NCBI GenBank assembly: GCA_910588015.1
Contig: CAJUOK010000002.1
Location: 86,560-150,559, forward strand
Origin: an uncultured Christensenellaceae bacterium
Lineage (GTDB): Bacteria > Bacillota > Clostridia > Christensenellales > UBA3700
Reading direction: 5' to 3'
DNA: 64,000 nucleotides
Under the pieces are notes generated by a model that did not search any database, was not told the origin of the DNA, and saw only the letters and a list, made by a program, of their open reading frames with translations. Every line of letters starts with the position of its first letter. Positions within the stretch are counted from its first letter, which is position 1. Positions 16,243-24,528 of this stretch are shown here, in pieces. The position numbers and the translations under genes were made by a program.

Positions 16243-18223
16243 TTTGAATACCTCCTTGACTTGCGAGAGCCGTTGCGAAGTCCGTTGCGTCTTGCCTCGT
16301 TTCGGCTATTGCTTGGTTTCCGAGATTGATTTGCTCGTTCGCTTGGCTTAACTTCGCCTTGGATTCCACATATAGATTTGCGAGAAGCGTTTTTAGGTGG
16401 TTGTTCTCTTGAATGAGCGAGACCACCTTGTCTACCGTCTCTTTTTGTTGCTGAATAACCTTGGACGATTCCGCTAATTGCTCGCCTAATTGTTGCACTT
16501 GTTGAGTGAGTTGTTGTACTTGACTTTGCTCGTCCTCTTCGATTCCTTTGAGAATTTCCGTGCGATTGGAGAGAGCGTCCTTGGGATATGCCTTCAAGTA
16601 GGTTTTCATCGAAATAAGCCCCTTACCGAGAAGCATATCAAGAGCATTTATATCGCCAGCCGCACTCGACTTCGTTCCGGCGGTTGTCTCTACCACTACC
16701 TCAAAGTCAATGGATTGATAATCGGCGCTATTGAACACGTCCGTCATCTCGACCTCTTCCTCTTGGGGCTTGCCCGTACTATCGAGAATCGGTTGCCCTT
16801 GCAAGTCCACCTTGGGAGCGTTTTGCTCATAGGTAAACTCTTTCTCCGTGTAGTAGAGTTTGAAGAATTGTGCGAGGATTTTCCCTTGCTTCTCCTTGAC
16901 AAGCCAGAAGGCGTCTTTGAGTTCCTCTACCGGTTGTTGTGCTTGGGATTGAAGTTGAGCAATGGCGGCACCGGACATACTCGCTCCGAGCGTCTCCCCG
17001 GTCATAACCTCGGTAGAGCCGGTCATTACTCTCGTTAATTGAGTCAAGGTGTCGATGAGTTGAAGCGGTTGCGATTGCATTGCTTGCTCGGTCATCTTGC
17101 GGATTCCGTTGCCCGTTAGCGAATAGTCAACGAGGACTTGACCCGGCTCGTTGTTTATCACTTGCCCTTTGAGAGCGTTAGGGTGAACGATATACTTTCC
17201 CCAAGCGACCTCTTGTGCGTTTAAGAGGCTCATTGCAAGGTTGAAGTTTATAGCCTTTTGATTGGGAATGATACCCTCTACCTCTCCGAGTCCGTAGATA
17301 GACTTCTCACGGATTTCATAGTTCCCTACGACTATCGGGTAGAGCGAAGCCTTTACTCCTTCGTGGGTCAACTCTTCGCCTTCTCCGTTGTCCGGGAGGC
17401 TATTGTTTGGAGCGTCCTCTTCAAATCCGAGTTCCTTGGCGGCGGCTTCGAGGTCGGGAGCAAGAGGGAACGGCTTATTTATGACTACCGTCCTCGTTGC
17501 TTTCTCGCAATAGACTTCTCCGCCTTTGCGGAAGTACCTCGTAAGCACCGTGCAAAGTTTATTTCCTTCTTGCTCGATTACTCCGTATTTGCTATCCGGC
17601 TCATCGGAGACAATCGCCTCCGGGTCTACCCCTTTGTCGCATTTCGCCCTCACGCTCTCTACGTCCTCACGAGAGGCAATGAGAATCCACTTTTGCTTTT
17701 GCTCATCGAGTTCCGTGGGATTCGAGAAGAAGATATTGAGAGGGTCTATAATCTCACACCTCAATCCACCCTCTTTGATTCCGTTCTTGCCTTTTGCTTC
17801 GGAATCCCAATAGTAGTGATAGAAGTACGAGCCTTTCTTTACTCCGTCATCAATCGCCTTTTTGTCGAGGGCTTCTTGCCCGATTTCCTTTTGGATATAG
17901 GCGGCGAAGTTATTGAACTTCTCCACGTCTGCCATTTCATCTTCGGCTTTGTAGATGATTTTGACGGGAGTAGCGAGGATTGCACTCTTCTTGTTCCGGC
18001 ATATCATTTTGATAATATTGACTACCGGGCGAGGAAGGTTTTTGGTGTTCTTCGTGGGCACTGCCCATTGCTTTCCTTCGTAGAAGTTGACGAAGGTCGG
18101 AAGGTTTTTGGCGAGACCGCTACTTTGTTGGTAGGTCAAACCGTTCTCATAATCTTCCCAAAGAGCCGTAACCTCCGAAACGCTGTCTCTCGCTTCGGTT
18201 GTTTGCGTGTTTGGATTAGCCAT
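16229..18223 (-). CDS. Portal protein
   Basis: About 664 residues. I prefer ATG 18223 because GGAGG lies 10 nt upstream; ATG 18229 is also possible. A helical N-terminus is followed by the wing/stem region (VNIIKMICRNKKSAILATP), then a long C-terminal Gln-rich coiled coil (QQLTQQVQQLGEQLAES), typical of P22-like portals with a barrel extension. The portal forms the dodecameric DNA channel at the head vertex. It follows the large terminase and precedes the scaffold. Confidence 0.85.
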   Translation of the reverse strand: MANPNTQTTEARDSVSEVTALWEDYENGLTYQQSSGLAKNLPTFVNFYEGKQWAVPTKNTKNLPRPVVNIIKMICRNKKSAILATPVKIIYKAEDEMADVEKFNNFAAYIQKEIGQEALDKKAIDDGVKKGSYFYHYYWDSEAKGKNGIKEGGLRCEIIDPLNIFFSNPTELDEQKQKWILIASREDVESVRAKCDKGVDPEAIVSDEPDSKYGVIEQEGNKLCTVLTRYFRKGGEVYCEKATRTVVINKPFPLAPDLEAAAKELGFEEDAPNNSLPDNGEGEELTHEGVKASLYPIVVGNYEIREKSIYGLGEVEGIIPNQKAINFNLAMSLLNAQEVAWGKYIVHPNALKGQVINNEPGQVLVDYSLTGNGIRKMTEQAMQSQPLQLIDTLTQLTRVMTGSTEVMTGETLGASMSGAAIAQLQSQAQQPVEELKDAFWLVKEKQGKILAQFFKLYYTEKEFTYEQNAPKVDLQGQPILDSTGKPQEEEVEMTDVFNSADYQSIDFEVVVETTAGTKSSAAGDINALDMLLGKGLISMKTYLKAYPKDALSNRTEILKGIEEDEQSQVQQLTQQVQQLGEQLAESSKVIQQQKETVDKVVSLIQENNHLKTLLANLYVESKAKLSQANEQINLGNQAIAETRQDATDFATALASQGGIQNVMP

Positions 18224-18416
18224 TCTCATCTTCCTCCTTTGCTCCGTTTAGCCACTCATCGAGGATTTGAGAGGCGGAGACGGGTGCGTCCTCTTGCGAA
18301 GTTCTTGCCGATATGGTTTTCAAGTCCTTTACGCAATCTTTGAGTTCGCTTATCTCCTTTTCAAGTGCGGCATTTTTCTCTTCAAGCGCCTTGATTCGTT
18401 TCTTATATCCGAACAT
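18216..18416 (-). CDS. Small coiled-coil phage protein
   Basis: 66 residues. Its ATG overlaps the stop of the large terminase gene (TAATG). The first half is a strongly charged heptad-repeat coiled coil (KKRIKALEEKNAALEKEI), the rest acidic. It ends inside the start of the portal gene. Function unknown; it may help terminase-portal docking by location. Confidence 0.6.
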   Translation of the reverse strand: MFGYKKRIKALEEKNAALEKEISELKDCVKDLKTISARTSQEDAPVSASQILDEWLNGAKEEDENG

Positions 18417-20224
18417 TAGAAGTCCTCCCAATTCATAAATCCATTCCCTTCATCGCTCTCGCTCGTGAAGTTTTCTTCGATGAAGTCATCTTCCTCCGCT
18501 TCCGCTTCAACCCATAGGTTGGATTGTTGCGAGGAGATGAAGTGAGCAATCGCCTTCGCCATTACCAAGTCATCGTGAGCGCCCTCAATGGCTTCCATTT
18601 TGCCATTCTCTTTCTTGACGAAGGTAGTCATCTCTTTGAGCGTTTCAACGTCCACCTCAATCGTGGGGTCTTGTCGCATAAGAAGAACGAGTTCTCCGAT
18701 GATGATAGGCTTGGTCTTTTTAGTGGTCTCAAATCCCGGAACGGTCTCAACCTTATCGGAGATTTTATCCACCCTCTCACGCATATAGAGATTGGTGTAG
18801 CCGAATTTTTGAATGACCCTTGTCGGGTATCGGCTATAATTCGTCTCTATTCCGATGAGTGCGTTATTGTAGTACATAGCGAGGCAAAGCATTTGTTCAG
18901 CGTATAAGTCCTCGTCTATGAGTTGCTTCCGAAGAGTCGCAACGGTCTTTCCGTTGGTGTTATCGATTACCTTGCCCGTGTAGTAGTCCTCTCCACTCCC
19001 GGCGGTATCGCCTCCGAGGACATAGGGGCATTTGGAGACAATCACTCCTTCGCCATTCCTCTTGACCTTCGGCTCTTCGTGAATCGTGATATATCCGTCT
19101 CGGCTCTCTACGAACTCTACATTCTTCAAGTGCCATTCGGTATCGACTATCTCGCCCTTGGAATCTTGTATCGGAGTTGCTACCTTGTCGTACTTGAAAT
19201 AGCCTTTCTTAACGGCTTGCAAGGTGCTTACTCTCGCTAATTGGTTGTTAAGTGCCTCCTTGTCAAAGACACAATCACCGGACGAAACAAAGGCTTCCGT
19301 GGGCGTTATAGGGTACTCTTGCTTGATAGTGTTCTTATCGAGATAGGAGTCATACTTCTTGCAATACCAAGTTATTTGCTCCTTATCAAGCCCCTTCGCC
19401 TTTAATACCTCTATCCTCTCCAAGAGCCAAGGGTCTTTCGTTTCGAGGTATTGATATTCGGTGCTTCGATATTCCGAAGTCCTCCACCACTCATAGAAGA
19501 GGTTGTTGCACGATTCGGAATCCCAAAGGTCTTTCGCCTCGTTGAAGCCGTTCGCCGTTGTCTCGTACACCCGGAAGGCGTCCTCGGTCATCGCTTCGCC
19601 TATCGACTTTTGGAGGTTGGCAAGGCTACACTCATAAAAGGCTACCTCGGAGAAGTGTACGAAGTTCAAGGTGCGTGAACGTCCTACTTGGTCGGAAGCG
19701 GTTGCGATACGCCACGATGAATTGAGTTTATCGAAGAAGAGTTCGTTGACCGAGTTGAACTTCTCCGTAGGCTTTAACTCTTCCGGGAGGCGGTTATATA
19801 CCACCCTCGCCTTATCGTTGAATATCGCCCTCGTATTGTCTCCACTATCGGCAAGCGTGAAGCCAGAGAAGTTCTTTTGCACTATCGCAAAGGCGAGTTG
19901 CATTGCCGTTATGAGACTTGTGAATCCTTGCTGCCTTCCCTTCAAAATGAAGTAGGGCTTCTTCGTTCCCCATTCCTCGAACTTGGAGATGAAGTCTCTT
20001 TGCACTTCGTTGAGGAAGAAGGGAACGGTCTTTTTCTTCTTATCGACTATGTAGAAGGCAACCTCGATGAGAAGATAGGGCTTCGCTTGCACCTCCCTCA
20101 CGAGGTTATCGTCCGATAATATCCGAATAGCCGAGGCTCTCACGAGTTCCCGGTCATAGTCTATATCGTGCCTCTCTTCCCATATCCGCTTCCGCTTTGC
20201 GATTATATCCGATACCGTTAGCAT
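18416..20224 (-). CDS. terL: Terminase large subunit
   Basis: 602 residues. This is the ATP-driven motor and headful nuclease for DNA packaging. The Walker A-like GRQQGFTS is at ~96-103, Walker B with catalytic Glu at the VHFSEVAFY stretch near residue 185, and the RNase H-like nuclease starts at GGDTAGSGEDYY near residue 400, with further acidic residues to the C-terminus. It overlaps terS upstream and the coiled-coil gene downstream. The acidic C-terminal tail is typical of portal contacts. Confidence 0.93.
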   Translation of the reverse strand: MLTVSDIIAKRKRIWEERHDIDYDRELVRASAIRILSDDNLVREVQAKPYLLIEVAFYIVDKKKKTVPFFLNEVQRDFISKFEEWGTKKPYFILKGRQQGFTSLITAMQLAFAIVQKNFSGFTLADSGDNTRAIFNDKARVVYNRLPEELKPTEKFNSVNELFFDKLNSSWRIATASDQVGRSRTLNFVHFSEVAFYECSLANLQKSIGEAMTEDAFRVYETTANGFNEAKDLWDSESCNNLFYEWWRTSEYRSTEYQYLETKDPWLLERIEVLKAKGLDKEQITWYCKKYDSYLDKNTIKQEYPITPTEAFVSSGDCVFDKEALNNQLARVSTLQAVKKGYFKYDKVATPIQDSKGEIVDTEWHLKNVEFVESRDGYITIHEEPKVKRNGEGVIVSKCPYVLGGDTAGSGEDYYTGKVIDNTNGKTVATLRKQLIDEDLYAEQMLCLAMYYNNALIGIETNYSRYPTRVIQKFGYTNLYMRERVDKISDKVETVPGFETTKKTKPIIIGELVLLMRQDPTIEVDVETLKEMTTFVKKENGKMEAIEGAHDDLVMAKAIAHFISSQQSNLWVEAEAEEDDFIEENFTSESDEGNGFMNWEDF

Positions 20225-20736
20225 TAGAAATCCTCAAACTTCTTCACGGTGATAGACCCTTCCACAATCGCCGTTGCCTCTTTGTTGGCGAGGGCTTGCT
20301 TGTCGTAGAGTGTTCCGAGGACGGTTGCAAGGCTCTTCACGTCATCAACCTTTATCTTGGCGAGTTTCATATAAAGGGCTTGCCTTTGTTGGCTCGTGAG
20401 GGTCTTGTAGTCCAACTTGGAAATCTCTTCCACGAGTTCGTCAAGGGCTTCCTCGTTATCCATTGCTCTCGTGAGTCTCTTTTCGAGGACGCCTTTGGAG
20501 AGGTCTATGAGTTTCCAAGCGTCATTGATGAAGTCCTCTTTCTTTTTTTGGCGAAGTTTGGCGATATTATCTTCGCCACTCTCTTCCGCTTCCTTATCGA
20601 AGGCTTCCTTCCAACTCTTAACAGTAGAGCGAGGGAGTCCTAACTCTCTCGCCACAAAGGAGACACTATTATTGACCGTGAGGAGAGCGATAGCCTTCTC
20701 TCTTATGTCATCGTTGTATTTTTGACCTTTCGCCAT
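20224..20736 (-). CDS. terS: Terminase small subunit
   Basis: 170 residues, ATG 20736 after AAGGAGG. The N-terminal helix-turn-helix (SFVARELGLPRSTVKSW) resembles transposase/TerS DNA-binding domains. A helical oligomerisation core and a C-terminal segment follow. It would recognise the pac site and recruit the large subunit, whose gene overlaps its stop. It begins the late structural operon. Confidence 0.85.
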   Translation of the reverse strand: MAKGQKYNDDIREKAIALLTVNNSVSFVARELGLPRSTVKSWKEAFDKEAEESGEDNIAKLRQKKKEDFINDAWKLIDLSKGVLEKRLTRAMDNEEALDELVEEISKLDYKTLTSQQRQALYMKLAKIKVDDVKSLATVLGTLYDKQALANKEATAIVEGSITVKKFEDF

Positions 20737-20887
20737 TCGCTCACCTCCTTGAAAAGTCTTATAATGGAGAGTTACAACCTTTTTACACTACTCATCAACT
20801 CTCCGAAGTTCTTCGCAACCGCCTCTCCGTCTCCCTTTCTCTCTCTTCTATGGGAGGCGAAGGCTTATAGCGGATTCTTATGGGTTT

Positions 20888-20981
20888 TGGTGGAGTGGGA
20901 ATGAGTCGAACATTCATCAAGGTCGTTTCGGTAGAATATACACCTTCGAGTCTACAAGCCCTTCCATTAGGCTACCACCCC
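20888..20981 (-). tRNA. tRNA-like gene, isotype unclear
   Basis: 94 nt with CCA encoded. The acceptor stem (GGGGTGG / CCACTCC, one G-T), the D arm (GCC / GGC) and a canonical T arm (GAATG-TTCGACT-CATTC) all fold. The middle does not give a normal 7-nt anticodon loop. The best stem there is GTAGA/TCTAC around 15 nt, so the anticodon cannot be assigned. It may be a class II tRNA, an inserted/degenerate tRNA, or a tRNA mimic. Confidence 0.5.
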
Positions 20982-21013
20982 ATATAGAGAGGCTTTTCCG
21001 CCCCTCTCGCCGC

Positions 21014-21280
21014 TTAATAACAACCGCAAACTTTTTCGGCTTTGCAGAGTTCCTCATCGGTCTTACCCCAGATAGCGAGGCGATTCTGCAAGATTTCGGC
21101 ATATCTTTGCATAGTGCGTAATTGTTCATTGAGCATATCACGCATACGGAAAGACAAGCCAGCCTCAACGAGTTTCTTGCCGTAAAGGAACGAGGACAAC
21201 TTAACAATCTTCTCGTTAAGTTCTTCGAGTTCCTTCTCTACTCTTTCCTTTGCCGGGTCAACGGGTTTCTTTTCGTCCAT
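21014..21280 (-). CDS. Small helical phage protein
   Basis: 88 residues from ATG 21280 after AGGAGG. It is helical and charged, with a core MRDMLNEQLRTMQRYAEIL that resembles small crack-protein/DUF-type phage proteins and ends in Cys-Gly-Cys-Tyr. It lies between tRNA genes and terS. No function is recognised. Confidence 0.6.
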   Translation of the reverse strand: MDEKKPVDPAKERVEKELEELNEKIVKLSSFLYGKKLVEAGLSFRMRDMLNEQLRTMQRYAEILQNRLAIWGKTDEELCKAEKVCGCY

Positions 21281-21381
21281 AATAGACCTCCTTATAAAAT
21301 CATTAAAAGGATTATCACGCAGATAGAGATTATCAAGTTTATACAGGAGAATAATCTCGTCATCTCTACCTCCATAATCCT

Positions 21382-21456
21382 TGGCAGAGGAGGAATGAAT
21401 CGAACATTCGCATAAGAGAGTCAAAGTCTCTTGCCTTACCGCTTGGCTACTCCTCT
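21382..21456 (-). tRNA. tRNA-Gln (anticodon TTG)
   Basis: 75 nt. Acceptor AGAGGAG/CTCCTCT, D stem GCC/GGC, anticodon arm AGAGA-CTTTGAC-TCTCT (anticodon TTG, reading CAA), T arm GAATG-TTCGATT-CATTC, discriminator G, CCA encoded. It is phage-borne, in the gap between the early and late operons. CAA is used frequently in the late genes. Confidence 0.93.
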
Positions 21457-21457
21457 A

Positions 21458-21532
21458 TGGTTGCGGAGGGCGGATTCGCACCGCCGACCTCTTGTGTATG
21501 AGACAAGCGAGATACTTCTTCTCTACTCCGCT
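21458..21532 (-). tRNA. tRNA-Met/Ile2 (anticodon CAT)
   Basis: 75 nt, separated by 1 bp from tRNA-Gln. D stem GAGA/TCTC, anticodon arm CTTGT-CTCATAC-ACAAG, T arm GGCGG-TGCGAAT-CCGCC, CCA encoded. Acceptor pairs 2-7 are perfect, but position 1 and position 72 are both A (a mismatch). The anticodon stem lacks the three G-C pairs of initiator tRNA, so it is probably elongator Met or a lysidine-type Ile tRNA. Confidence 0.85.
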
Positions 21533-21536
21533 ATAT

Positions 21537-21615
21537 TGAGGAGGCGATTTTGCTCTCCGTTGATAGAGCGTTCTCGGCAAAGGGAGCAAGCCTTAATTAC
21601 CCCTTTCTCCTCCTC
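21537..21615 (-). other. tRNA-like remnant
   Basis: 79 bp whose ends form a perfect 7-bp acceptor-like stem (GAGGAGG/CCTCCTC) with a following A, but no CCA. Inside, no standard anticodon arm or TTC-type T loop was found. It directly follows the two intact tRNAs and may be a decayed third phage tRNA. Confidence 0.3.
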
Positions 21616-21637
21616 ACGATACATTATCCCATAAAAA

Positions 21638-21672
21638 AACCTACTCCGGACAATAGAGTTTCGGAGTAGGTT
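21638..21672 (-). terminator. Intrinsic terminator of the prophage early operon
   Basis: A perfect 11-bp stem (AACCTACTCCG / CGGAGTAGGTT) with a 13-nt loop, followed on the minus strand by a T7 run. It lies 10 bp past the stop of the sigma/ArpU-like gene and separates the early operon from the tRNA block. Confidence 0.9.
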
Positions 21673-21682
21673 GCTATTGAAT

Positions 21683-22078
21683 TTATAACAAAGAAGCAAT
21701 TTTTTTGATTATGATTGTTATGCGATTTTGAACTCCTTGCGTAGAGAATCCTATATCCCAACCGATTTTATAGTAAGCCTTCCCATTGATATATCCGTCA
21801 ATGATGATTTTCTTATCGAGAGGGTCTAACTTATCGATAGCAGCCATATACTTCTCTTCAAGCGTTGTTGCCCTCGCTATGTAGCCTTGAATGTCAATCC
21901 GTTTGAGAAGTTCCTCGATTCGCTTCTTTTCTTCGTCCACAGCCTCGGAAGGAGGAAGCCCGGAGAGATATTCGAGTCTCTTCTCGTGCTTATCCTTCAT
22001 CGTCATCAAGGCTTCTATGGAGTGAGTTACCTTTCGGAGTTGACGAAGGTCTCTTTTGATAATCTCTATATCAATCAC
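21683..22078 (-). CDS. Phage late-transcription regulator, sigma-70 region 4/ArpU-like
   Basis: 131 residues from a GTG at 22078, chosen because GGAGGAGGG lies just upstream and the start overlaps the previous stop. The N-terminal two thirds are helical. The last ~55 residues (LDPLDKKIIIDGYINGKAYYKIGWDIGFS, then an HTH recognition-like helix) match the sigma region-4-like domain of ArpU/DUF1492 regulators, which switch on late genes in phages of Gram-positive bacteria. Being last in the early operon fits this role. Confidence 0.75.
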   Translation of the reverse strand: MIDIEIIKRDLRQLRKVTHSIEALMTMKDKHEKRLEYLSGLPPSEAVDEEKKRIEELLKRIDIQGYIARATTLEEKYMAAIDKLDPLDKKIIIDGYINGKAYYKIGWDIGFSTQGVQNRITIIIKKIASLL

Positions 22079-22382
22079 CGCCCTCCTCCTTTGGCTTCGG
22101 AAGAAACTTAATACCTCCACTTCTCGCCACGCATTTTCCTTTGACCTCTATCTCGTACCACACGAGAATAGCCTTTGTCTCCGGGTCTACCGCTCCACGA
22201 TAGAAGAGATTCTTTCCGTCTTTGGCGAGTGCCTTCTTGATTTCCTTTCTCTTCTCTTCGGAATCCGCCGCCCCTTCGGTATCATAGCCTTGCTCTTTGA
22301 GAAAGTTATAGCCCAACTCATCGATAGCGGCGAAGGCTTCTGGGGGGAGAATATCGAATATATCAACTTCTTTTTTGCTCAT
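22071..22382 (-). CDS. Hypothetical phage protein
   Basis: 103 residues, ATG 22382 overlapping the end of the methyltransferase gene. It is acidic at the N-terminus, with a beta-rich middle (RGAVDPETKAILVWYEIEVKG). No family is recognised. It belongs to the translationally coupled early operon. Confidence 0.6.
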   Translation of the reverse strand: MSKKEVDIFDILPPEAFAAIDELGYNFLKEQGYDTEGAADSEEKRKEIKKALAKDGKNLFYRGAVDPETKAILVWYEIEVKGKCVARSGGIKFLPKPKEEGGD

Positions 22383-22891
22383 CGTTCTTCCTCCTTCATA
22401 AAGCAAAGCCAATGCGTTTTGGCTTGTTTGCCGCTCCTATGCCCAAATAAAGGCTCTTCCCCACAAACATTGATAATCTCTCGTGTTGCAATATCGGTCT
22501 CACACCACTTGAAGATTAGCACACCATTCGGTTTTAATACCCTCATACACTCTTTGAATCCGTCTCGTATGAGAGGCTTCCAATTTTCGGGAAGTTTGCC
22601 ATACTTCTTTTTAAGCCAAGCATTTTCTCCGATTTTAACCAAATGAGGAGGGTCAAACACCACCAGATAGAAAGACTTATCGGGGAAGGGAAGTTGTGTG
22701 AAGTCGGCCACAATATCCGGCTCCACGTCTATTCTCCTCTCGCTATCGTTTTTGGTAGATTTCCAAATTCTCGTTCCGTGTTCCACTCGCTTGTCTATGT
22801 AAAGGCAATTCGGGTTATCTTTTGTAAACCATATAGTTCGAGACCCACAAGTGGCGTCAAGTATCTTGCAATCGTCTAAATTTTTACTCAT
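22379..22891 (-). CDS. Class I SAM-dependent methyltransferase (DPPH-type)
   Basis: 170 residues from ATG 22891. The SAM-binding start ILDATCGSRTIWF is followed by VADFTQLPFPDKSF and the catalytic-type FDPPHL motif (related to the DPPY of amino-N6/N4 methyltransferases), then VLKPNGVLIFKW. This resembles phage DNA adenine methyltransferases, or small solitary enzymes of the class. It may protect phage DNA, acting alongside the C5 enzyme in this operon. The target site cannot be read. Confidence 0.75.
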   Translation of the reverse strand: MSKNLDDCKILDATCGSRTIWFTKDNPNCLYIDKRVEHGTRIWKSTKNDSERRIDVEPDIVADFTQLPFPDKSFYLVVFDPPHLVKIGENAWLKKKYGKLPENWKPLIRDGFKECMRVLKPNGVLIFKWCETDIATREIINVCGEEPLFGHRSGKQAKTHWLCFMKEEER

Positions 22892-23135
22892 TCGGTATCT
22901 CCTCCCCATTCTCATCGTAATAGTGAAGGTCGAACTCTTTGAGAAGAGGACTTCCAAGGTCGATTGTTTGCTCTTCATACTCGTCTCCGATATTCTTCCT
23001 CACGATATTGCTTTCCGCTTCGAGAAAGCCTATATCCAAATCGTAGGTGGCAAGAGCCTTCGCTCTTCCCCTTGTTTTGGCTATCACGAAGAAGCAGGTG
23101 TTTTCATAAGGATTTGTGATTTTGTAAATGTTCAC
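22884..23135 (-). CDS. Small hypothetical phage protein
   Basis: 83 residues, ATG 23135, overlapping genes on both sides. Sequence such as MNIYKITNPYENTCFFVIAK looks like a short beta-alpha fold, with an acidic C-terminus. It is common in Clostridia phage early operons, but no function is known to me. Confidence 0.6.
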   Translation of the reverse strand: MNIYKITNPYENTCFFVIAKTRGRAKALATYDLDIGFLEAESNIVRKNIGDEYEEQTIDLGSPLLKEFDLHYYDENGEEIPNE

Positions 23136-23368
23136 TCTAAATACCTCCTATTCCAAAGTTCAATCGCCTTGTTTTTTGCTTCCTCGCTTGCCGAATAAAT
23201 ATTCTTACCCGCCTTGCTGCTTGCCGTGCTTCCTCTTGCGTAACATTTCTTGCAACGCACCGTGGCGCTATGAGTTCCGCTATCGCTCCATTGCCCATTG
23301 TGTTTACTTTCTACCTTCAAAGAAGTGCTACCGCAAAACGGACACGGTTTTAATTCGATTTCGCTCAC
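23132..23368 (-). CDS. Lar-like restriction-alleviation zinc ribbon
   Basis: 78 residues from GTG 23368 (GGAGG 8 nt upstream, GTGA overlap with the previous stop). LKPCPFCGS at the N-terminus and RCKKCYARG about 30 residues later make a four-Cys zinc ribbon, ending with AIELWNRR, as in the Lar family (TIGR03655). In Rac prophage, Lar modulates type I restriction. Its presence beside two methyltransferases suggests an anti-restriction function, which is inferred. Confidence 0.75.
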   Translation of the reverse strand: MSEIELKPCPFCGSTSLKVESKHNGQWSDSGTHSATVRCKKCYARGSTASSKAGKNIYSASEEAKNKAIELWNRRYLE

Positions 23369-23856
23369 TTTGAATCCCTCCTTTGCCAATACTCATCTTC
23401 GAGCCTCCGTTCCAACTCGGCAATCTTCTTCCTTTGCTCGGTGATGATAGCCGATTGAGCGATTATAGCACTCTTGGCTTCCTCTCGCTCGTTTTGGATA
23501 TTCGCCACCATTCCAACGCAACGATGATATTCCGCTTCGTAGTCGATTGAGAGGGTCTTGCAAGTAGGCTCATCGTCCTTTCCGAATATCTCTTCATAGG
23601 TCTTGAAGGAGAACATACACCAGCCTTTCGTCAGCCCCTCAAAGCCTTCGAGGACGTGCGTGATTTCAATGTTCACCTTTCTTCCGGTGTATCTCCCTCT
23701 TGTCGGATTCCATTCTCGAAGGTCGTATATATCGCCCTTCTTGTAGTTCCTATCGTTAAGCCGAAGTTCGGCTCTCTTCCTCCCTGCTATCACTTCCTCA
23801 AAGTATTCGGGAAGGATTTTGATTGAGGGGATTTTCTTACAAAGTTTCTCGCCCAT
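23365..23856 (-). CDS. DUF3850 (ASCH/PUA-like) protein
   Basis: 163 residues, ATG 23856 after AGGAGG. Residues ~8-80 (IKILPEYFEEVIAGRKRAEL, then LNDRNYKKGDIYDLREW and YTGR) match DUF3850, a PUA-like nucleic-acid-binding domain common in phages. The C-terminal half is a coiled coil ending basic. Its molecular role is not established. Confidence 0.8.
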   Translation of the reverse strand: MGEKLCKKIPSIKILPEYFEEVIAGRKRAELRLNDRNYKKGDIYDLREWNPTRGRYTGRKVNIEITHVLEGFEGLTKGWCMFSFKTYEEIFGKDDEPTCKTLSIDYEAEYHRCVGMVANIQNEREEAKSAIIAQSAIITEQRKKIAELERRLEDEYWQRRDSK

Positions 23857-23859
23857 AAG

Positions 23860-24528
23860 TTAATCCTCCTTTGCTTGATTGATATAATCTTCGGCGGTAG
23901 GAAGTTCCGAACTTTCAAAATATTCCGTTACAATCTCGGTTGCGTGGCAATCATCGCAAATCCCCGACAACTCTTCTATATCGCCACAAGCCCTATCAAG
24001 GGCGGCTCTCAATATTTTGTTTTCGGCTTGCAACTCCTCTATATACTTCGCCGCATAGAGGTCGCAATGTTGGTCGCTTAAACGAAGGATTCCAACTATT
24101 TTATTGTTCATCTCTTCGTAGGTATTGACCGCCACCGCTCCATTATCGATTATGAGGTCTTTCTTGTAAAACACAATACCCTTACAATACGGCTCGGTAT
24201 CATCGTAAATCTCATAGGTTTCGTGCGGAATATCCGTCTTATACGTCCAAGTGAATTTTTCGCCTTCGCCACACCAAACCGCCTCTATTGTGCGACAGTT
24301 ATTCGTCATCTCTTCCAAGATATTACCCTCGGAATCAAGACAGCAAACACCGCCTTCATAGCAACCAAATTCATCGTAAATTGCACCGTCTAACTCCATA
24401 AGGTCATCGCTTGCCCCATAGACGATAACGATACCGTTTTCTTTTGCAAATTCTACGATTTCCTTTTTTGCCTCGCTTCTATACGGAAGCATATTGAGTC
24501 GCTTTGCGACATACTTCAACTTATCCAT
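23860..24528 (-). CDS. Hypothetical phage protein
   Basis: 222 residues from ATG 24528, overlapping the end of the C5-methyltransferase gene. An N-terminal alpha/beta part (EIVEFAKENGIVIVYGASDD) is followed by a beta-rich region and a coiled coil with a CDDCH pair near residue 197. The N-terminal ~130 residues look like the small phage domain often paired with NTP or methyltransferase genes, but I do not recognise it. Confidence 0.6.
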   Translation of the reverse strand: MDKLKYVAKRLNMLPYRSEAKKEIVEFAKENGIVIVYGASDDLMELDGAIYDEFGCYEGGVCCLDSEGNILEEMTNNCRTIEAVWCGEGEKFTWTYKTDIPHETYEIYDDTEPYCKGIVFYKKDLIIDNGAVAVNTYEEMNNKIVGILRLSDQHCDLYAAKYIEELQAENKILRAALDRACGDIEELSGICDDCHATEIVTEYFESSELPTAEDYINQAKED

